Part shown: positions 25,347-34,308 of the stretch, one piece after another
How positions within the stretch are numbered: position 1 is the stretch's first letter
How the letters are laid out: each line of letters starts with the position of its first letter
From: Bacillota bacterium
Lineage (GTDB): Bacteria; Bacillota; Clostridia; Acetivibrionales; DSM-1351
NCBI GenBank assembly: GCA_023439045.1
Contig: JAEXOY010000002.1
Location: 62,001 to 126,000 of the forward strand
Length of the DNA: 64,000 bases
Direction: 5' to 3'
Notes under the pieces: generated by a model
The model's input: the letters and a program-made list of their open reading frames with translations, nothing else
Database searches by the model: none
What the model was told of the DNA's origin: nothing
Program-made: the position numbers and the translations under genes

Positions 25347-27989
25347 CTATTTGTCCCTATTAAATAGCTCTTTAATCTGATGAACGGTATCCTCAGACAG
25401 GGAATCCTGCAAATAATTGCGGGTTTCTTTTTTCATTTCCCTATATGCTCTCATAACCCTATCATTTGTAGCTTCAACTACTTCTTTAAACTCCCTTGCA
25501 GATAGCAACGAACAGCCTGCTCCCCTTAATATTATCTGTTGAAGCCCATCAGATGTAGCAACAGTTATATTATAATTTTTCTGATTGCTATGAGCAAACC
25601 TTTCTATATACTGGTCAGCCGTCTGAGCCTCTCTGGTATAAACTAAATGGAGCTGATCATAATCTAGTACTTCTTCTCTGTGACGCTCAACTCTATAAGC
25701 ATCAAATACTACTATTATTTTGTTCTTTTTGACACTTTGATATTTGCTGATATATTCCAAAAGCTTGATACGGGCACTCTCCATATTATGCTGTGCCAAT
25801 TCACTTAATTCGGGCCAAGCAAATAATACATTATATCCATCTACCAATAAATACTCTTCTTTGTTCTCCTTTGGAGTACCAATATAGGTGCTTGTTTTGT
25901 ACTTTCTGTCAATACTCTTTTGTGGCCTCCAAACATTCCTTTTACCCTGATTTGCATAGTAGGCTTGGTTTAGAATTCTATCTACCTCGTCTTGATCCAT
26001 CCATTTATCTTGCTTATAGATGTGCTGAGAAATATCGTCCGATGCTGGTGCTGAATCCTTCTTGATGCAACTCTCAACATGCATACAATCCTTTACTTCA
26101 TCCCATTGTACAATAAAGCCCGAACCATTAGCACAAAAAACCGATGCCGTAGGATTTAATAGATCCCTCTCAGAATCATATCCCATTCTCTCAACTATTT
26201 CCTGGGTATTGTGACAAGGTTCATAACCTTTGATACTACAAAAAAGTCGTCCCATTCCTTTGGTATATGCTGTCACTTCTCTTTGGTAATTTTGCATGGT
26301 AACTGCTGGAGCAGAACCTGTAATAAGTGCAGTCTCATCGTTAATCTGAGATAGTTGGCAGGTACCATTCATTTTTTCTATGTCAAGCATGGCTCTGCCC
26401 ACCATTTTTTCTGGCAGTTCCAGTGAAAATGAATAATATGGCTCAAGTAACAGACATTTAGCTTGCTTCAAGCCCTGACGTACTGCACGATAGGTAGCTT
26501 CTCTGAAGTCCCCGCCTTGCGTATGCTTATTATGCGCGCGCCCTCCTACCAAGGTTATCTTGATATCAGTAATAGGTGAACCTGTAAGCACACCTCTATG
26601 TTCCTTTTCTGACAAGTGACCAAATATTAAGCTCTTCCAACTTTTGCCCAAGATATCCTCACTGCAATCATCACAAAACTCAAGCCCACTACCACGCTCT
26701 CCCGGTTCAAGCAATAAATGTACCTCTGCATAATGCCTCAAGGGTTCAAAGTGACCAACCCCCTCAACTGTATTGCTTATTGTTTCCTTGTATAAAATTC
26801 TACCGGTACCAAAGCTTATATCTACTCCAAACCTACTTTGTACAACACTTTGTAGAATCTCCATCTGTACTTCGCCCATAATCTGAACTTGAATTTCCTG
26901 TAATTCTTCGTTCCAAACAATGTGAAGCTCGGGGTCCTCCTCTTCTAGCTGTCTGAGCTTTGGTAGCATAAGCCTTGGATCATATCCTGCCGGAAGAATT
27001 ATTTGATAGCTGAACACAGGCTCCAATACTGGGGTAGCAGAAGCTGCTTCAATTCCCAGACCTTGTCCCGGCCTAGTCTGGCTAAGTCCTGTTACAGCAC
27101 AAACTGTTCCTGCTTCTATCTCATTTACTGCTTCAAACTTTTGTCCTGAGTAAATCCTTATCTGGTTAATCTTTTCCTCCCAGCTTCCATAAGACAGAGA
27201 GTCTCTTGTCTTTAGCCTCCCCCCTGTTAACTTCATGTGGGTAAGCCTATTCCCCTGTTCGTCCCTTGATATTTTGAATATACGCGCACCAAATTCATCA
27301 GAGTATTGTGGTATGCTGGTATATTTTGTCATACCCTCTAGCAATGTATCAATACCTTGAAGTTTTAATGCTGATCCAAAAAAACATGGGAATAGTTTTC
27401 TCTCTGAAATAGCTAATTTGACCTGCTGCACAGGTATAAGACCATCTCTTAAATAAGAATCAAGCATGTGCTCATCACACATTGCCAATTGTTCATAGAA
27501 ACTATCAGTAGCTGTTTGTCCAAATTCAATGCAATTATCGGACAGCTGATTTTTTAGTACTTTCAAAAGTTTTTCTTTATCAGTTCCGTTCTGGTCCATT
27601 TTATTCACAAACAAAAATACCGGTATCTGATATATCTCCAAAAGCTGCCAAAGTGTTTTAGTATGGCCCTGTATCCCATCTGCTCCACTCACAACTAATA
27701 TTGCATAATCCAAAACCCCAAGCGTTCTCTCCATTTCAGTAGAAAAATCTACGTGCCCTGGGGTGTCCAGCAGTGTAACTTCAGTATTATCCAATTCAAA
27801 AACAGCCTGCTTTGAGAAGATGGTTATACCTCTTTCTCTTTCAAGCTCAAAGGTATCCAAGTAGGCATCCCTGTTGTCCACTCTTCCAATCTTTCTTATC
27901 TTTCCGCTTAAATAAAGTAAGCTTTCGGACAAGGTGGTCTTTCCTGCATCAACATGGGCTAAAATCCCAATTACTAGTTTATTACTCAT
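25347..27989 (-). CDS. TetM-like ribosomal GTPase fused to a YacP/Rae1-type NYN nuclease
   Basis: An 880-residue fusion. Residues 1-650 follow the EF-G/TetM order: G1 AHVDAGKTT (10-18), effector ERERGITI, G3 DTPGHVDF, G4 NKMD, then translation-factor domains including GSGLEF and GRAMLDIEKMNG in domain IV. A linker of about 60 residues leads to a NYN domain (about 709-860) with YLLVDGYNVLFAWPEL, VFDAYR, TADQYIERF and TSDGLQQ, whose Asp/Asn residues match the YacP/Rae1 nuclease. Rae1 cleaves mRNA in the ribosomal A site, where TetM also binds, so a ribosome-directed nuclease is plausible. It need not confer tetracycline resistance. The ribosome site is weak. Confidence 0.88.
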   Translation of the reverse strand: MSNKLVIGILAHVDAGKTTLSESLLYLSGKIRKIGRVDNRDAYLDTFELERERGITIFSKQAVFELDNTEVTLLDTPGHVDFSTEMERTLGVLDYAILVVSGADGIQGHTKTLWQLLEIYQIPVFLFVNKMDQNGTDKEKLLKVLKNQLSDNCIEFGQTATDSFYEQLAMCDEHMLDSYLRDGLIPVQQVKLAISERKLFPCFFGSALKLQGIDTLLEGMTKYTSIPQYSDEFGARIFKISRDEQGNRLTHMKLTGGRLKTRDSLSYGSWEEKINQIRIYSGQKFEAVNEIEAGTVCAVTGLSQTRPGQGLGIEAASATPVLEPVFSYQIILPAGYDPRLMLPKLRQLEEEDPELHIVWNEELQEIQVQIMGEVQMEILQSVVQSRFGVDISFGTGRILYKETISNTVEGVGHFEPLRHYAEVHLLLEPGERGSGLEFCDDCSEDILGKSWKSLIFGHLSEKEHRGVLTGSPITDIKITLVGGRAHNKHTQGGDFREATYRAVRQGLKQAKCLLLEPYYSFSLELPEKMVGRAMLDIEKMNGTCQLSQINDETALITGSAPAVTMQNYQREVTAYTKGMGRLFCSIKGYEPCHNTQEIVERMGYDSERDLLNPTASVFCANGSGFIVQWDEVKDCMHVESCIKKDSAPASDDISQHIYKQDKWMDQDEVDRILNQAYYANQGKRNVWRPQKSIDRKYKTSTYIGTPKENKEEYLLVDGYNVLFAWPELSELAQHNMESARIKLLEYISKYQSVKKNKIIVVFDAYRVERHREEVLDYDQLHLVYTREAQTADQYIERFAHSNQKNYNITVATSDGLQQIILRGAGCSLLSAREFKEVVEATNDRVMRAYREMKKETRNYLQDSLSEDTVHQIKELFNRDK

Positions 27990-28007
27990 CTATGTTAATC
28001 CTTTGTT

Positions 28008-28112
28008 TGCACTAGTTTTATATCGTTAATTCACTGTTAGCTATAGTTTTATATGCTAATTCACTGTTAGCTATAGTTTAATATCATTGATTCACTGTTA
28101 GCTATAGTGATA
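28008..28112. repeat. Three tandem 30-bp units between the TetM-NYN gene and the DUF4832 gene
   Basis: Units CTATAGTTTTATATGCTAAT plus TCACTGTTAG repeat about 3.3 times from 28008 to 28112 with few changes. They lie in the 181-base spacer between the start of the TetM-NYN gene and the end of the DUF4832 gene. No terminator hairpin is evident there. Confidence 0.75.
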
Positions 28113-28170
28113 TATATATAATACCAGTTAGTAATAAAACTAACAAACAATAAAGGTCTTGAATATAAAT

Positions 28171-29616
28171 CTAATTTGTTGAAGTATCACTTCCCACTTG
28201 TATTTTGCAAATACTATATTTGTTGTTATACTCCAACTCTCTATTAGCAAATTTAACGTCCTGCTTATTGCTATCCGGGTTAGTAATTCCATAGCACAGA
28301 CTGTATTCTCCATCTGGTATATTTTCTGATATATACAACTTCTCAGATATCCTCGCACTTTTACCGGGCATTAATTGAGTAATATCATAGTTACTTGTCA
28401 CTCTGGCAATTACTTCTTTTTCAGGGTTATTTAGCAAGAATATTTCCAGAGGCCATTTATAGTAAAAGGGTGCATTCCCAATATTTTTTATATTGACTAT
28501 AACTGGTAATTGCTTACCTTGATCTATCTGTGTCTTTGTTTTTACACTCGATGCGTAAAATCTATAGCCCATATTAAGCTGCACCTTTTCCATGTTTCTA
28601 ACTACATCATCAGAATTTTCCATTGAGTATGGGCTACTTGGTCCTAACCAACTAATGTGACTATTTTTTAGTTGTTCTAGAGTTCTATTTATACGATCGT
28701 TTTCAAAATACTCCGTTCCAGGATAGTTCGCAACCTCTCCCCCCGATGGGGAGTACTTCCAAAAGTCTGCCATTGAAGGCTGAGAATCCGAAGTCATGGT
28801 GTCAGTATACCCTTTGTTTACCCAATCGAGAAAATAATCCTCCGTCTGGAGTATATCCCCAAAAGAGTCATTGAAAAGGCCCATTTCGTTATCTTTTGCT
28901 ATTTGGAATGGCCTTCTTATCAAAAGTTTTTTGTTCAGAAAGTTGTTTGTATAGGGCTCTATATATAGATTGGATTTTTCAAGTGTAGGGAATGGAATGT
29001 TGTCCTCTATTTTTGTATGCAATTCCCCCCAGTGACCGATACTGCCAATCTCAATAAAAGCGACCTCTGGCATATTATCGTATCTTTTTGCAAGAGCTTG
29101 TATTAATTTTTGATGATAATCTATTATTTTTGCATTGGAATAATTAGGGCTAAAGCCCTTTCCATATTCTATATCGTAATACTCCCCGTCTCCGCCTGTC
29201 TCATCATAAAGCCAATCAGGTATATCCAAATGTCTATCAGCTTGGGGATAATCCATATATAGCCGAATTATTATCTTAATACCATTTTGCCTCCAATAAT
29301 CAAAATTACACTGCTTTTCAAACTCTTCAAAGTCATATATACCTTTTTGAGGTTCTATAGTACGCCAAGACATCCCGGCATATACTAATGAAAATTTTGT
29401 TTGAGGGTTCTCAACCCTATCTCTAGCATCTAGTACCCACCCAACATAGGGGTTTACTAATACCTCATTTGTACTCTGAAGACTAATTAATACCATATCA
29501 TCAGAGGGATAATTTATTATAAGTAAATATATTGCCATAATGAGTATCATTAGCCATACCACCACTTTATTCTTTTTATTAGATGTGTATTTTCTTCGCC
29601 TTATTAGTGATTCCAT
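28171..29616 (-). CDS. DUF4832 (TIM-barrel-like) envelope protein, last gene of the Pel-type operon
   Basis: A 481-residue protein with an N-terminal membrane anchor (VVVWLMILIMAIYLLIINY) and an extracellular DUF4874/DUF4832 region resembling a glycosidase barrel: NPYVGWVLDARD, YDFEEFEKQC, AFIEIGSIGHWGELH with candidate acidic residues, then SWLGPSSPYS and MGYRFYASSV. A beta-sandwich domain (about 375-480) ends the protein. It is a paralogue of the riboswitch-controlled protein at 40921. The start is uncertain: ATG at 29616 has AGGAGG only three bases away, while ATGs at 29634 and 29643 overlap the DUF4956 gene. It may trim or bind the exopolysaccharide. Confidence 0.78.
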   Translation of the reverse strand: MESLIRRRKYTSNKKNKVVVWLMILIMAIYLLIINYPSDDMVLISLQSTNEVLVNPYVGWVLDARDRVENPQTKFSLVYAGMSWRTIEPQKGIYDFEEFEKQCNFDYWRQNGIKIIIRLYMDYPQADRHLDIPDWLYDETGGDGEYYDIEYGKGFSPNYSNAKIIDYHQKLIQALAKRYDNMPEVAFIEIGSIGHWGELHTKIEDNIPFPTLEKSNLYIEPYTNNFLNKKLLIRRPFQIAKDNEMGLFNDSFGDILQTEDYFLDWVNKGYTDTMTSDSQPSMADFWKYSPSGGEVANYPGTEYFENDRINRTLEQLKNSHISWLGPSSPYSMENSDDVVRNMEKVQLNMGYRFYASSVKTKTQIDQGKQLPVIVNIKNIGNAPFYYKWPLEIFLLNNPEKEVIARVTSNYDITQLMPGKSARISEKLYISENIPDGEYSLCYGITNPDSNKQDVKFANRELEYNNKYSICKIQVGSDTSTN

Positions 29617-29623
29617 ATACCTC

Positions 29624-30307
29624 CTAAGATGCATATTCACCATTATATGCTACTAATACTGCATCATTTACACCTTGAATTTCTGAAATCTCATTTACAA
29701 AAGCCACATTCCCGTCCTTCACCTTTACCTCAACCGTTAATTCTATGTTGCCTTTTGCTACAGTCTTAGATTTAAGCGTATGCTTTATTTTATGCAGTCT
29801 CTGTTTCAACTCGTCACCAGCAGCCTCGCTATAATGGATTATCAAAACAAAGGTTGTATCCTTGACCTTGAACTTTGACATTATGAGTATAACTATGCTA
29901 GTAAATATAGAACCAATAATTGCTATTGAAAAAACACCTGCTCCTGTCGTAATTCCAACAGATATTGCCCAAAACATAAATCCTATGTCCATTGGTTCTT
30001 TAATTGCTGTACGATACCTAACTATACTCAATGCACCAACCATACCTAGTGATAATACTACATTTGAACTTATTGTCATTATAATAAGGCATGTTACAAG
30101 ACACATTATTACTAGTGAAACATTGTAATTATAGTTGTATACAACTCCCTTAAAGCTCACCTTATATATGTAGAATATTAATAATCCTAAAATAAGTGCC
30201 ATGACTAAACCAAAAATAACGTCGTAACTAGATACCTTCTCAAAAGTCTCTAGTTTATAAATACTTTTTTTTATAATATCATTAAAATTTACAACACTAT
30301 CCATCAT
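29624..30307 (-). CDS. DUF4956 membrane protein
   Basis: A 227-residue protein with four helices (about 28-48, 58-80, 85-103, 112-145). Typical DUF4956 phrases are LSLGMVGALSIVRYRTAIKE and DIGFMFWAISVGITTGAG. The C-terminal 75 residues are cytosolic and ferredoxin-like. DUF4956 proteins occur next to VTC-domain and CotH proteins, as here, but their role is unknown. GGGG lies before the start, ten bases after the VTC gene. It overlaps or abuts the DUF4832 gene, so the operon continues. Confidence 0.85.
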   Translation of the reverse strand: MMDSVVNFNDIIKKSIYKLETFEKVSSYDVIFGLVMALILGLLIFYIYKVSFKGVVYNYNYNVSLVIMCLVTCLIIMTISSNVVLSLGMVGALSIVRYRTAIKEPMDIGFMFWAISVGITTGAGVFSIAIIGSIFTSIVILIMSKFKVKDTTFVLIIHYSEAAGDELKQRLHKIKHTLKSKTVAKGNIELTVEVKVKDGNVAFVNEISEIQGVNDAVLVAYNGEYAS

Positions 30308-30317
30308 TATTACCCCT

Positions 30318-31022
30318 TTACTGATATATATTATTTTTTAAAACCCTGCATAGTAAATACTTAGAAACAGCACTCCTTGTATAAGACGAAAGGTTTAAAA
30401 TGCTTTGGATGTAGCTTGGAATGAAATCATTGTACTTTACTTCTAATACAACAATAGAATCCTCAAAAACATTTACAGTGCTAAGATTTGGGTCGAATAT
30501 ATCGATAGAATTGAAGCCTGCACGTAATTCTTTATCAAAGGTAATGCGCACATCACCGGTAGCCACAGTATACGCTTCTCTTTCATAGTCTACTATAACC
30601 TTTGGTCGTAATATCGAGTTATTATTTTTGATGTAAAATTTACTTAGCACACCCTCTTGTTCCTTTAGAAATGCAAAATTATTATCCATAATTGCATAAT
30701 AATTGTCTTTAGATATGTTCTTGGATTCCTTACTAATGTACTCTCCGTACTTAAGCTTACATTCAAACTTAATAGAACTATCACTTAAATTATAGATTCT
30801 AATTCTATATTTTTGCCTAGCAAATACACCTGAATTTTTTTCATAGAGAGAAGAATCATAGACGTCATCAAAGTAAAGACTTCTAACATGATAGCAACCA
30901 TTTTCATCTGCAAAAGAATCCTTTTTCATTAGTTTTTTCAGTGCATTACTCAATATCCAATAATCCTTTTGGTTTATTAAATACTTCTTTTCATGCCTTA
31001 ATTTATGTCCCATATATTCCAT
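30318..31022 (-). CDS. VTC-domain (polyphosphate-polymerase-like) protein
   Basis: A 234-residue protein with a VTC/CYTH tunnel fold. Basic and acidic tunnel residues are visible: RHEKKYLI, VRSLYFDD, KYRIRIYN, KFECKLKYG, RPKVIVDYER and VVLEVKYND. In yeast Vtc4 this domain makes polyphosphate from ATP. In bacteria similar domains accompany CotH and DUF4956 and their product is not established. Length covers the catalytic domain only. AGGAGG lies 11 bases before the ATG. It follows CotH after a 100-base gap and precedes DUF4956 by ten bases. Confidence 0.85.
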   Translation of the reverse strand: MEYMGHKLRHEKKYLINQKDYWILSNALKKLMKKDSFADENGCYHVRSLYFDDVYDSSLYEKNSGVFARQKYRIRIYNLSDSSIKFECKLKYGEYISKESKNISKDNYYAIMDNNFAFLKEQEGVLSKFYIKNNNSILRPKVIVDYEREAYTVATGDVRITFDKELRAGFNSIDIFDPNLSTVNVFEDSIVVLEVKYNDFIPSYIQSILNLSSYTRSAVSKYLLCRVLKNNIYQ

Positions 31023-31122
31023 ACTGCTTTAGTCCTCCTATGTAATATTTAACTATTAGCTGACACTTTACTCCCTCCATTCTTTTACGGCTATCAAAGG
31101 AGTCATCGCATTTTGAATTAAC

Positions 31123-32856
31123 CTATTTATCAATAACAAATTTAGAGATACCAAAATAATGTTTACCAAAGTTATCAAAATAGGTATCAAATGGGATTTG
31201 CTTATTACCACTGTTATCTCTAATAGTCACTTTCCAGTAATACTCTCCCTTTGCCATTGCCGGTAACACTACCTCCGTTGTTTCTAATCCACTCTTTGTA
31301 AAAACAATATTTTTAAGTTCTGGATCCTTTGCTACAATTACGTCATAAAATATTTGATCCCCTTGGAAATCAAAGGACACACTCCATGAAAGCTTTAGAT
31401 CTTTTCCGTTTTCCAAAAGTTTATCCATATATACTGGCATAGGCTTTTGTATATTCTCGTAATAAGCTTTTTTATTATTTTCTATTACCTCATAGAACCT
31501 ACCAAATTCCTCATCATAATCTTTGAATGGCATAGGCAGGCTAGAAATATCAGGTTCCTTAGCTAGCTGTGGCTTAATAATCTCATAATACGAATCTAGG
31601 GACTTCTTTAAAGTTTGAGCGTTAATTAGTTTACTTATTTCCTCTATTTTGCGGTTTAATTGTTCTAAATTATCTGAATCCTTTAAAAATCTTCTATGCA
31701 GCACTACCCCCCAGTAATTCGAAACTCCATACATCCAGCTAGCCCTTTGATTTTCATCAATATAGCATTTCTGCTCATCTCTTGCCCATGCTCCATCATA
31801 ATCCCAAGGCAAAAAATACCACTTCAAAGAGTTGCTTGGACTGTACAAAAAGTAGTTTCTAGCATCGGTATCAAAATTCCCAAATAATATGTTTGTAGCA
31901 AGCCAGGTTAGATAATTGTCGCGATCAAAATACTTATCTACAACATCGTCTATATTTTTAGAATAATCATTTAAGTCATCTAACATTTGTATTAGTTTGC
32001 TATTGTCATTTCCAGCCTTCATTTCCAATAGCTCTTCAAACTTCTTTTTGTTAAAGGAGGGATCATCCACGTTCTTAATAATATCCGGTGTCCTTTGGAA
32101 TTCGAAGTAATTAACCTTGTATAGCTGTCCGTTAGGGTCTAAGCCATGACTACTTAAAAAGGTTCTGTTTGGTTGCTCAATCTCAGTATATAGCCCATAA
32201 TCCACAAACTCATTTGTCGAATTAGTGGAGGATAAATCCTTTATATGTAGTCTCACAAACTGGGTTCTAAGACTTGTCATGTTGGGTATCTGGGTAAACA
32301 AATCAAAGCTTAGCTTATTCCTTACACGAGTCATATCCCATACATGTTTATTAAAATTAAGTACTTTTTGGCCATTCCATAGTCCCGCGTTATCAAAAAG
32401 CTTAACTTTATATGACTTAAAATGTTCATTTCTTGAAGATTGGCCCCTTAGTTCAATTACTCCGTTAGCAGAAGTAGTGCCATATCCATACTTTCCTTTA
32501 ACAGGTCCAAACTCATTTCCCTCCTGAATTATCACTTGAAGATTTGGGTCGGCATTTGAATTTACAGAATCACTTATATTATTCATTTCTGAAAAAGTCA
32601 TGTACTTATCTTCCGATTTGTCTTCCGACTTATCCAGAACAGTAATGTAAAAGTCAATTATGTTTGGTGAATCTGATGAATAAATGCTCCTATTCTCCAC
32701 TATTCCTGTGGCTGTAGAGTTTAAATTAGTAACAATACTAAACTGTCCATCAGAAATACTATTAAGTCCTGCCAAAACAAGTTTTTTTATAGGACCTACT
32801 AATACAATTAAAACAAGTAATAGTATGAGGATTATCAGATTAAGATTCTTTTTCAA
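31123..32856 (-). CDS. CotH-family secretory kinase-like protein
   Basis: A 577-residue extracellular protein with an N-terminal membrane anchor (LIILILLLVLIVLVGPI). The CotH region (about 130-400) shows ELRGQSSRNEHFKSYKVKLF, GLYTEIEQPNRTFL and the metal-binding motif FLPWDYDGAW with DARNYFLYS before it. CotH proteins are atypical protein kinases acting on secreted or coat proteins. A C-terminal Fn3-like domain (about 480-560) follows. The start is TTG behind AGGAGG, 12 bases after pelG. Within a Pel-type operon it could phosphorylate an extracellular partner. Confidence 0.85.
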   Translation of the reverse strand: MKKNLNLIILILLLVLIVLVGPIKKLVLAGLNSISDGQFSIVTNLNSTATGIVENRSIYSSDSPNIIDFYITVLDKSEDKSEDKYMTFSEMNNISDSVNSNADPNLQVIIQEGNEFGPVKGKYGYGTTSANGVIELRGQSSRNEHFKSYKVKLFDNAGLWNGQKVLNFNKHVWDMTRVRNKLSFDLFTQIPNMTSLRTQFVRLHIKDLSSTNSTNEFVDYGLYTEIEQPNRTFLSSHGLDPNGQLYKVNYFEFQRTPDIIKNVDDPSFNKKKFEELLEMKAGNDNSKLIQMLDDLNDYSKNIDDVVDKYFDRDNYLTWLATNILFGNFDTDARNYFLYSPSNSLKWYFLPWDYDGAWARDEQKCYIDENQRASWMYGVSNYWGVVLHRRFLKDSDNLEQLNRKIEEISKLINAQTLKKSLDSYYEIIKPQLAKEPDISSLPMPFKDYDEEFGRFYEVIENNKKAYYENIQKPMPVYMDKLLENGKDLKLSWSVSFDFQGDQIFYDVIVAKDPELKNIVFTKSGLETTEVVLPAMAKGEYYWKVTIRDNSGNKQIPFDTYFDNFGKHYFGISKFVIDK

Positions 32857-32868
32857 GTTAATTACCTC

Positions 32869-34308
32869 CTAAATTCTACTAGATAGACGGCCGATTAATC
32901 TGGAAAAGATACTTTCTTTTGTATCGGCGACTAGCGACTGTCTGCAGAAGGTATAATAATCAATATTTTTTAAAAAATAGCTAAACCTTCCCAGTGCAAT
33001 AATTAAAGCTATAAAACCAGCAGCAAAATATCCTGTTCCGTAGAAATTTTCTCCAAGATATAGAGTAATTAGTGTAAAAACTAAATTACATACAAAAAAT
33101 ACTACTGCAACCACTAAGGCACCCATCCTATCGTCAAAATAGAGCATTAGTAGCACAATAACATACATAGCAACATATACAAAACTAGCTAAAACTAGCA
33201 TGGATAGCATATTTATAGCTATTTCGGTGAAGCCCATCCTTGGTAAGAACTTCATACCCAAAGCTATTGAAACGATTGAGGTGAATAGTTGGACTTCAAT
33301 TATGTACGCAATTTCACTGCTGAGTACATCCATCATTTCTTTCTTGGCAAGTTTAATTTCGTTTATAGTTCCCCCGTTGAGAATGGCTGAATAATATAAT
33401 CGGTATTTGCTGTAGAAATTAGTTTCTACTGAAACAATAAAAATCACCATTGCTGGTATAATAGTCAAAATTGAAAAGAACACCGGAACATCATACATGG
33501 GACAATATATAAATGTATTGCCTGCCACAACCCTGTTGTCACTTGCCCAAAACACAAAATTATGTATATAAATAGCACTTGTAAGGAAGAATCCTATTAA
33601 AAATAATGAAAAGTATTTGCATATATACTTTAAAAACTCAAATATGCCTGTTTTAAATGCTGGATATACTTTACGTATAAATACACCAAAGAGTAAATCT
33701 GTGAATAGGATACCTAAAGTCATTGATATAAGAATAAGTGTTATAGTATCATAACTAAAATAACTAACAAAAACTATGGATAACAAAATTGTTATGCATG
33801 CAGCACACAAAAAGCCAATAAGTATTCTGACGTAATCCTTAAGGGTAGAAAGGTATACTGTCTCCACCCATAATATACTTAACTCTGTAAAGAGCAAATA
33901 TGCGATCACCTTATAACTTATATCTAACGGTGAATATACAACAAATGCACTTCCAACAATGGCTGCCAATACTACTACAATCATTATCGCTCCATAGAAG
34001 CTAGGTAAAATTTTGTGTTTTTCATTTGTAAATATTTGGTCCGACACAAATCTAGACAATATAAATACAAATCCACCTGTTAGTAGCATAGAAGAAATAA
34101 AGCAATATACGATAGTTGCCATAAGAAGTTCAAATTGCGCCTGTGTTTTGCCTAAATAGCTCAAGTAAAGCTTTGCAAACACTATCATACATATACTTAT
34201 AATCATAGGCCCTACGGTAATTAGGGCTGAGTAAAAGTATGCAGAAATATTACTAATAAATCCTTTTTTGTTAAACAATTTTCTCAATTCAAAGCCAATT
34301 CCCGCCAT
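32869..34308 (-). CDS. pelG: PelG-like inner-membrane polysaccharide transporter
   Basis: A 479-residue integral membrane protein with about 12 helices, starting MAGIGFELRKLFNKKGFISN as PelG proteins do. PelG belongs to the oligosaccharide flippase-like (MOP) group and forms with PelD, PelE and PelF the synthase-export complex for Pel polysaccharide. Phrases such as FYSALITVGPMIISI and SRFVSDQIF fit the family. Its ATG directly follows the pelF stop, with GGGGTG inside pelF as ribosome site. Length is slightly above the usual 450-460 residues. Confidence 0.9.
   Translation of the reverse strand: MAGIGFELRKLFNKKGFISNISAYFYSALITVGPMIISICMIVFAKLYLSYLGKTQAQFELLMATIVYCFISSMLLTGGFVFILSRFVSDQIFTNEKHKILPSFYGAIMIVVVLAAIVGSAFVVYSPLDISYKVIAYLLFTELSILWVETVYLSTLKDYVRILIGFLCAACITILLSIVFVSYFSYDTITLILISMTLGILFTDLLFGVFIRKVYPAFKTGIFEFLKYICKYFSLFLIGFFLTSAIYIHNFVFWASDNRVVAGNTFIYCPMYDVPVFFSILTIIPAMVIFIVSVETNFYSKYRLYYSAILNGGTINEIKLAKKEMMDVLSSEIAYIIEVQLFTSIVSIALGMKFLPRMGFTEIAINMLSMLVLASFVYVAMYVIVLLMLYFDDRMGALVVAVVFFVCNLVFTLITLYLGENFYGTGYFAAGFIALIIALGRFSYFLKNIDYYTFCRQSLVADTKESIFSRLIGRLSSRI

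Noticed and set aside
25347..27989. Call as a tetracycline resistance gene
   Set aside because: The GTPase is TetM-like, but the NYN fusion and divergent domain IV make a housekeeping or stress role more likely; resistance cannot be inferred.
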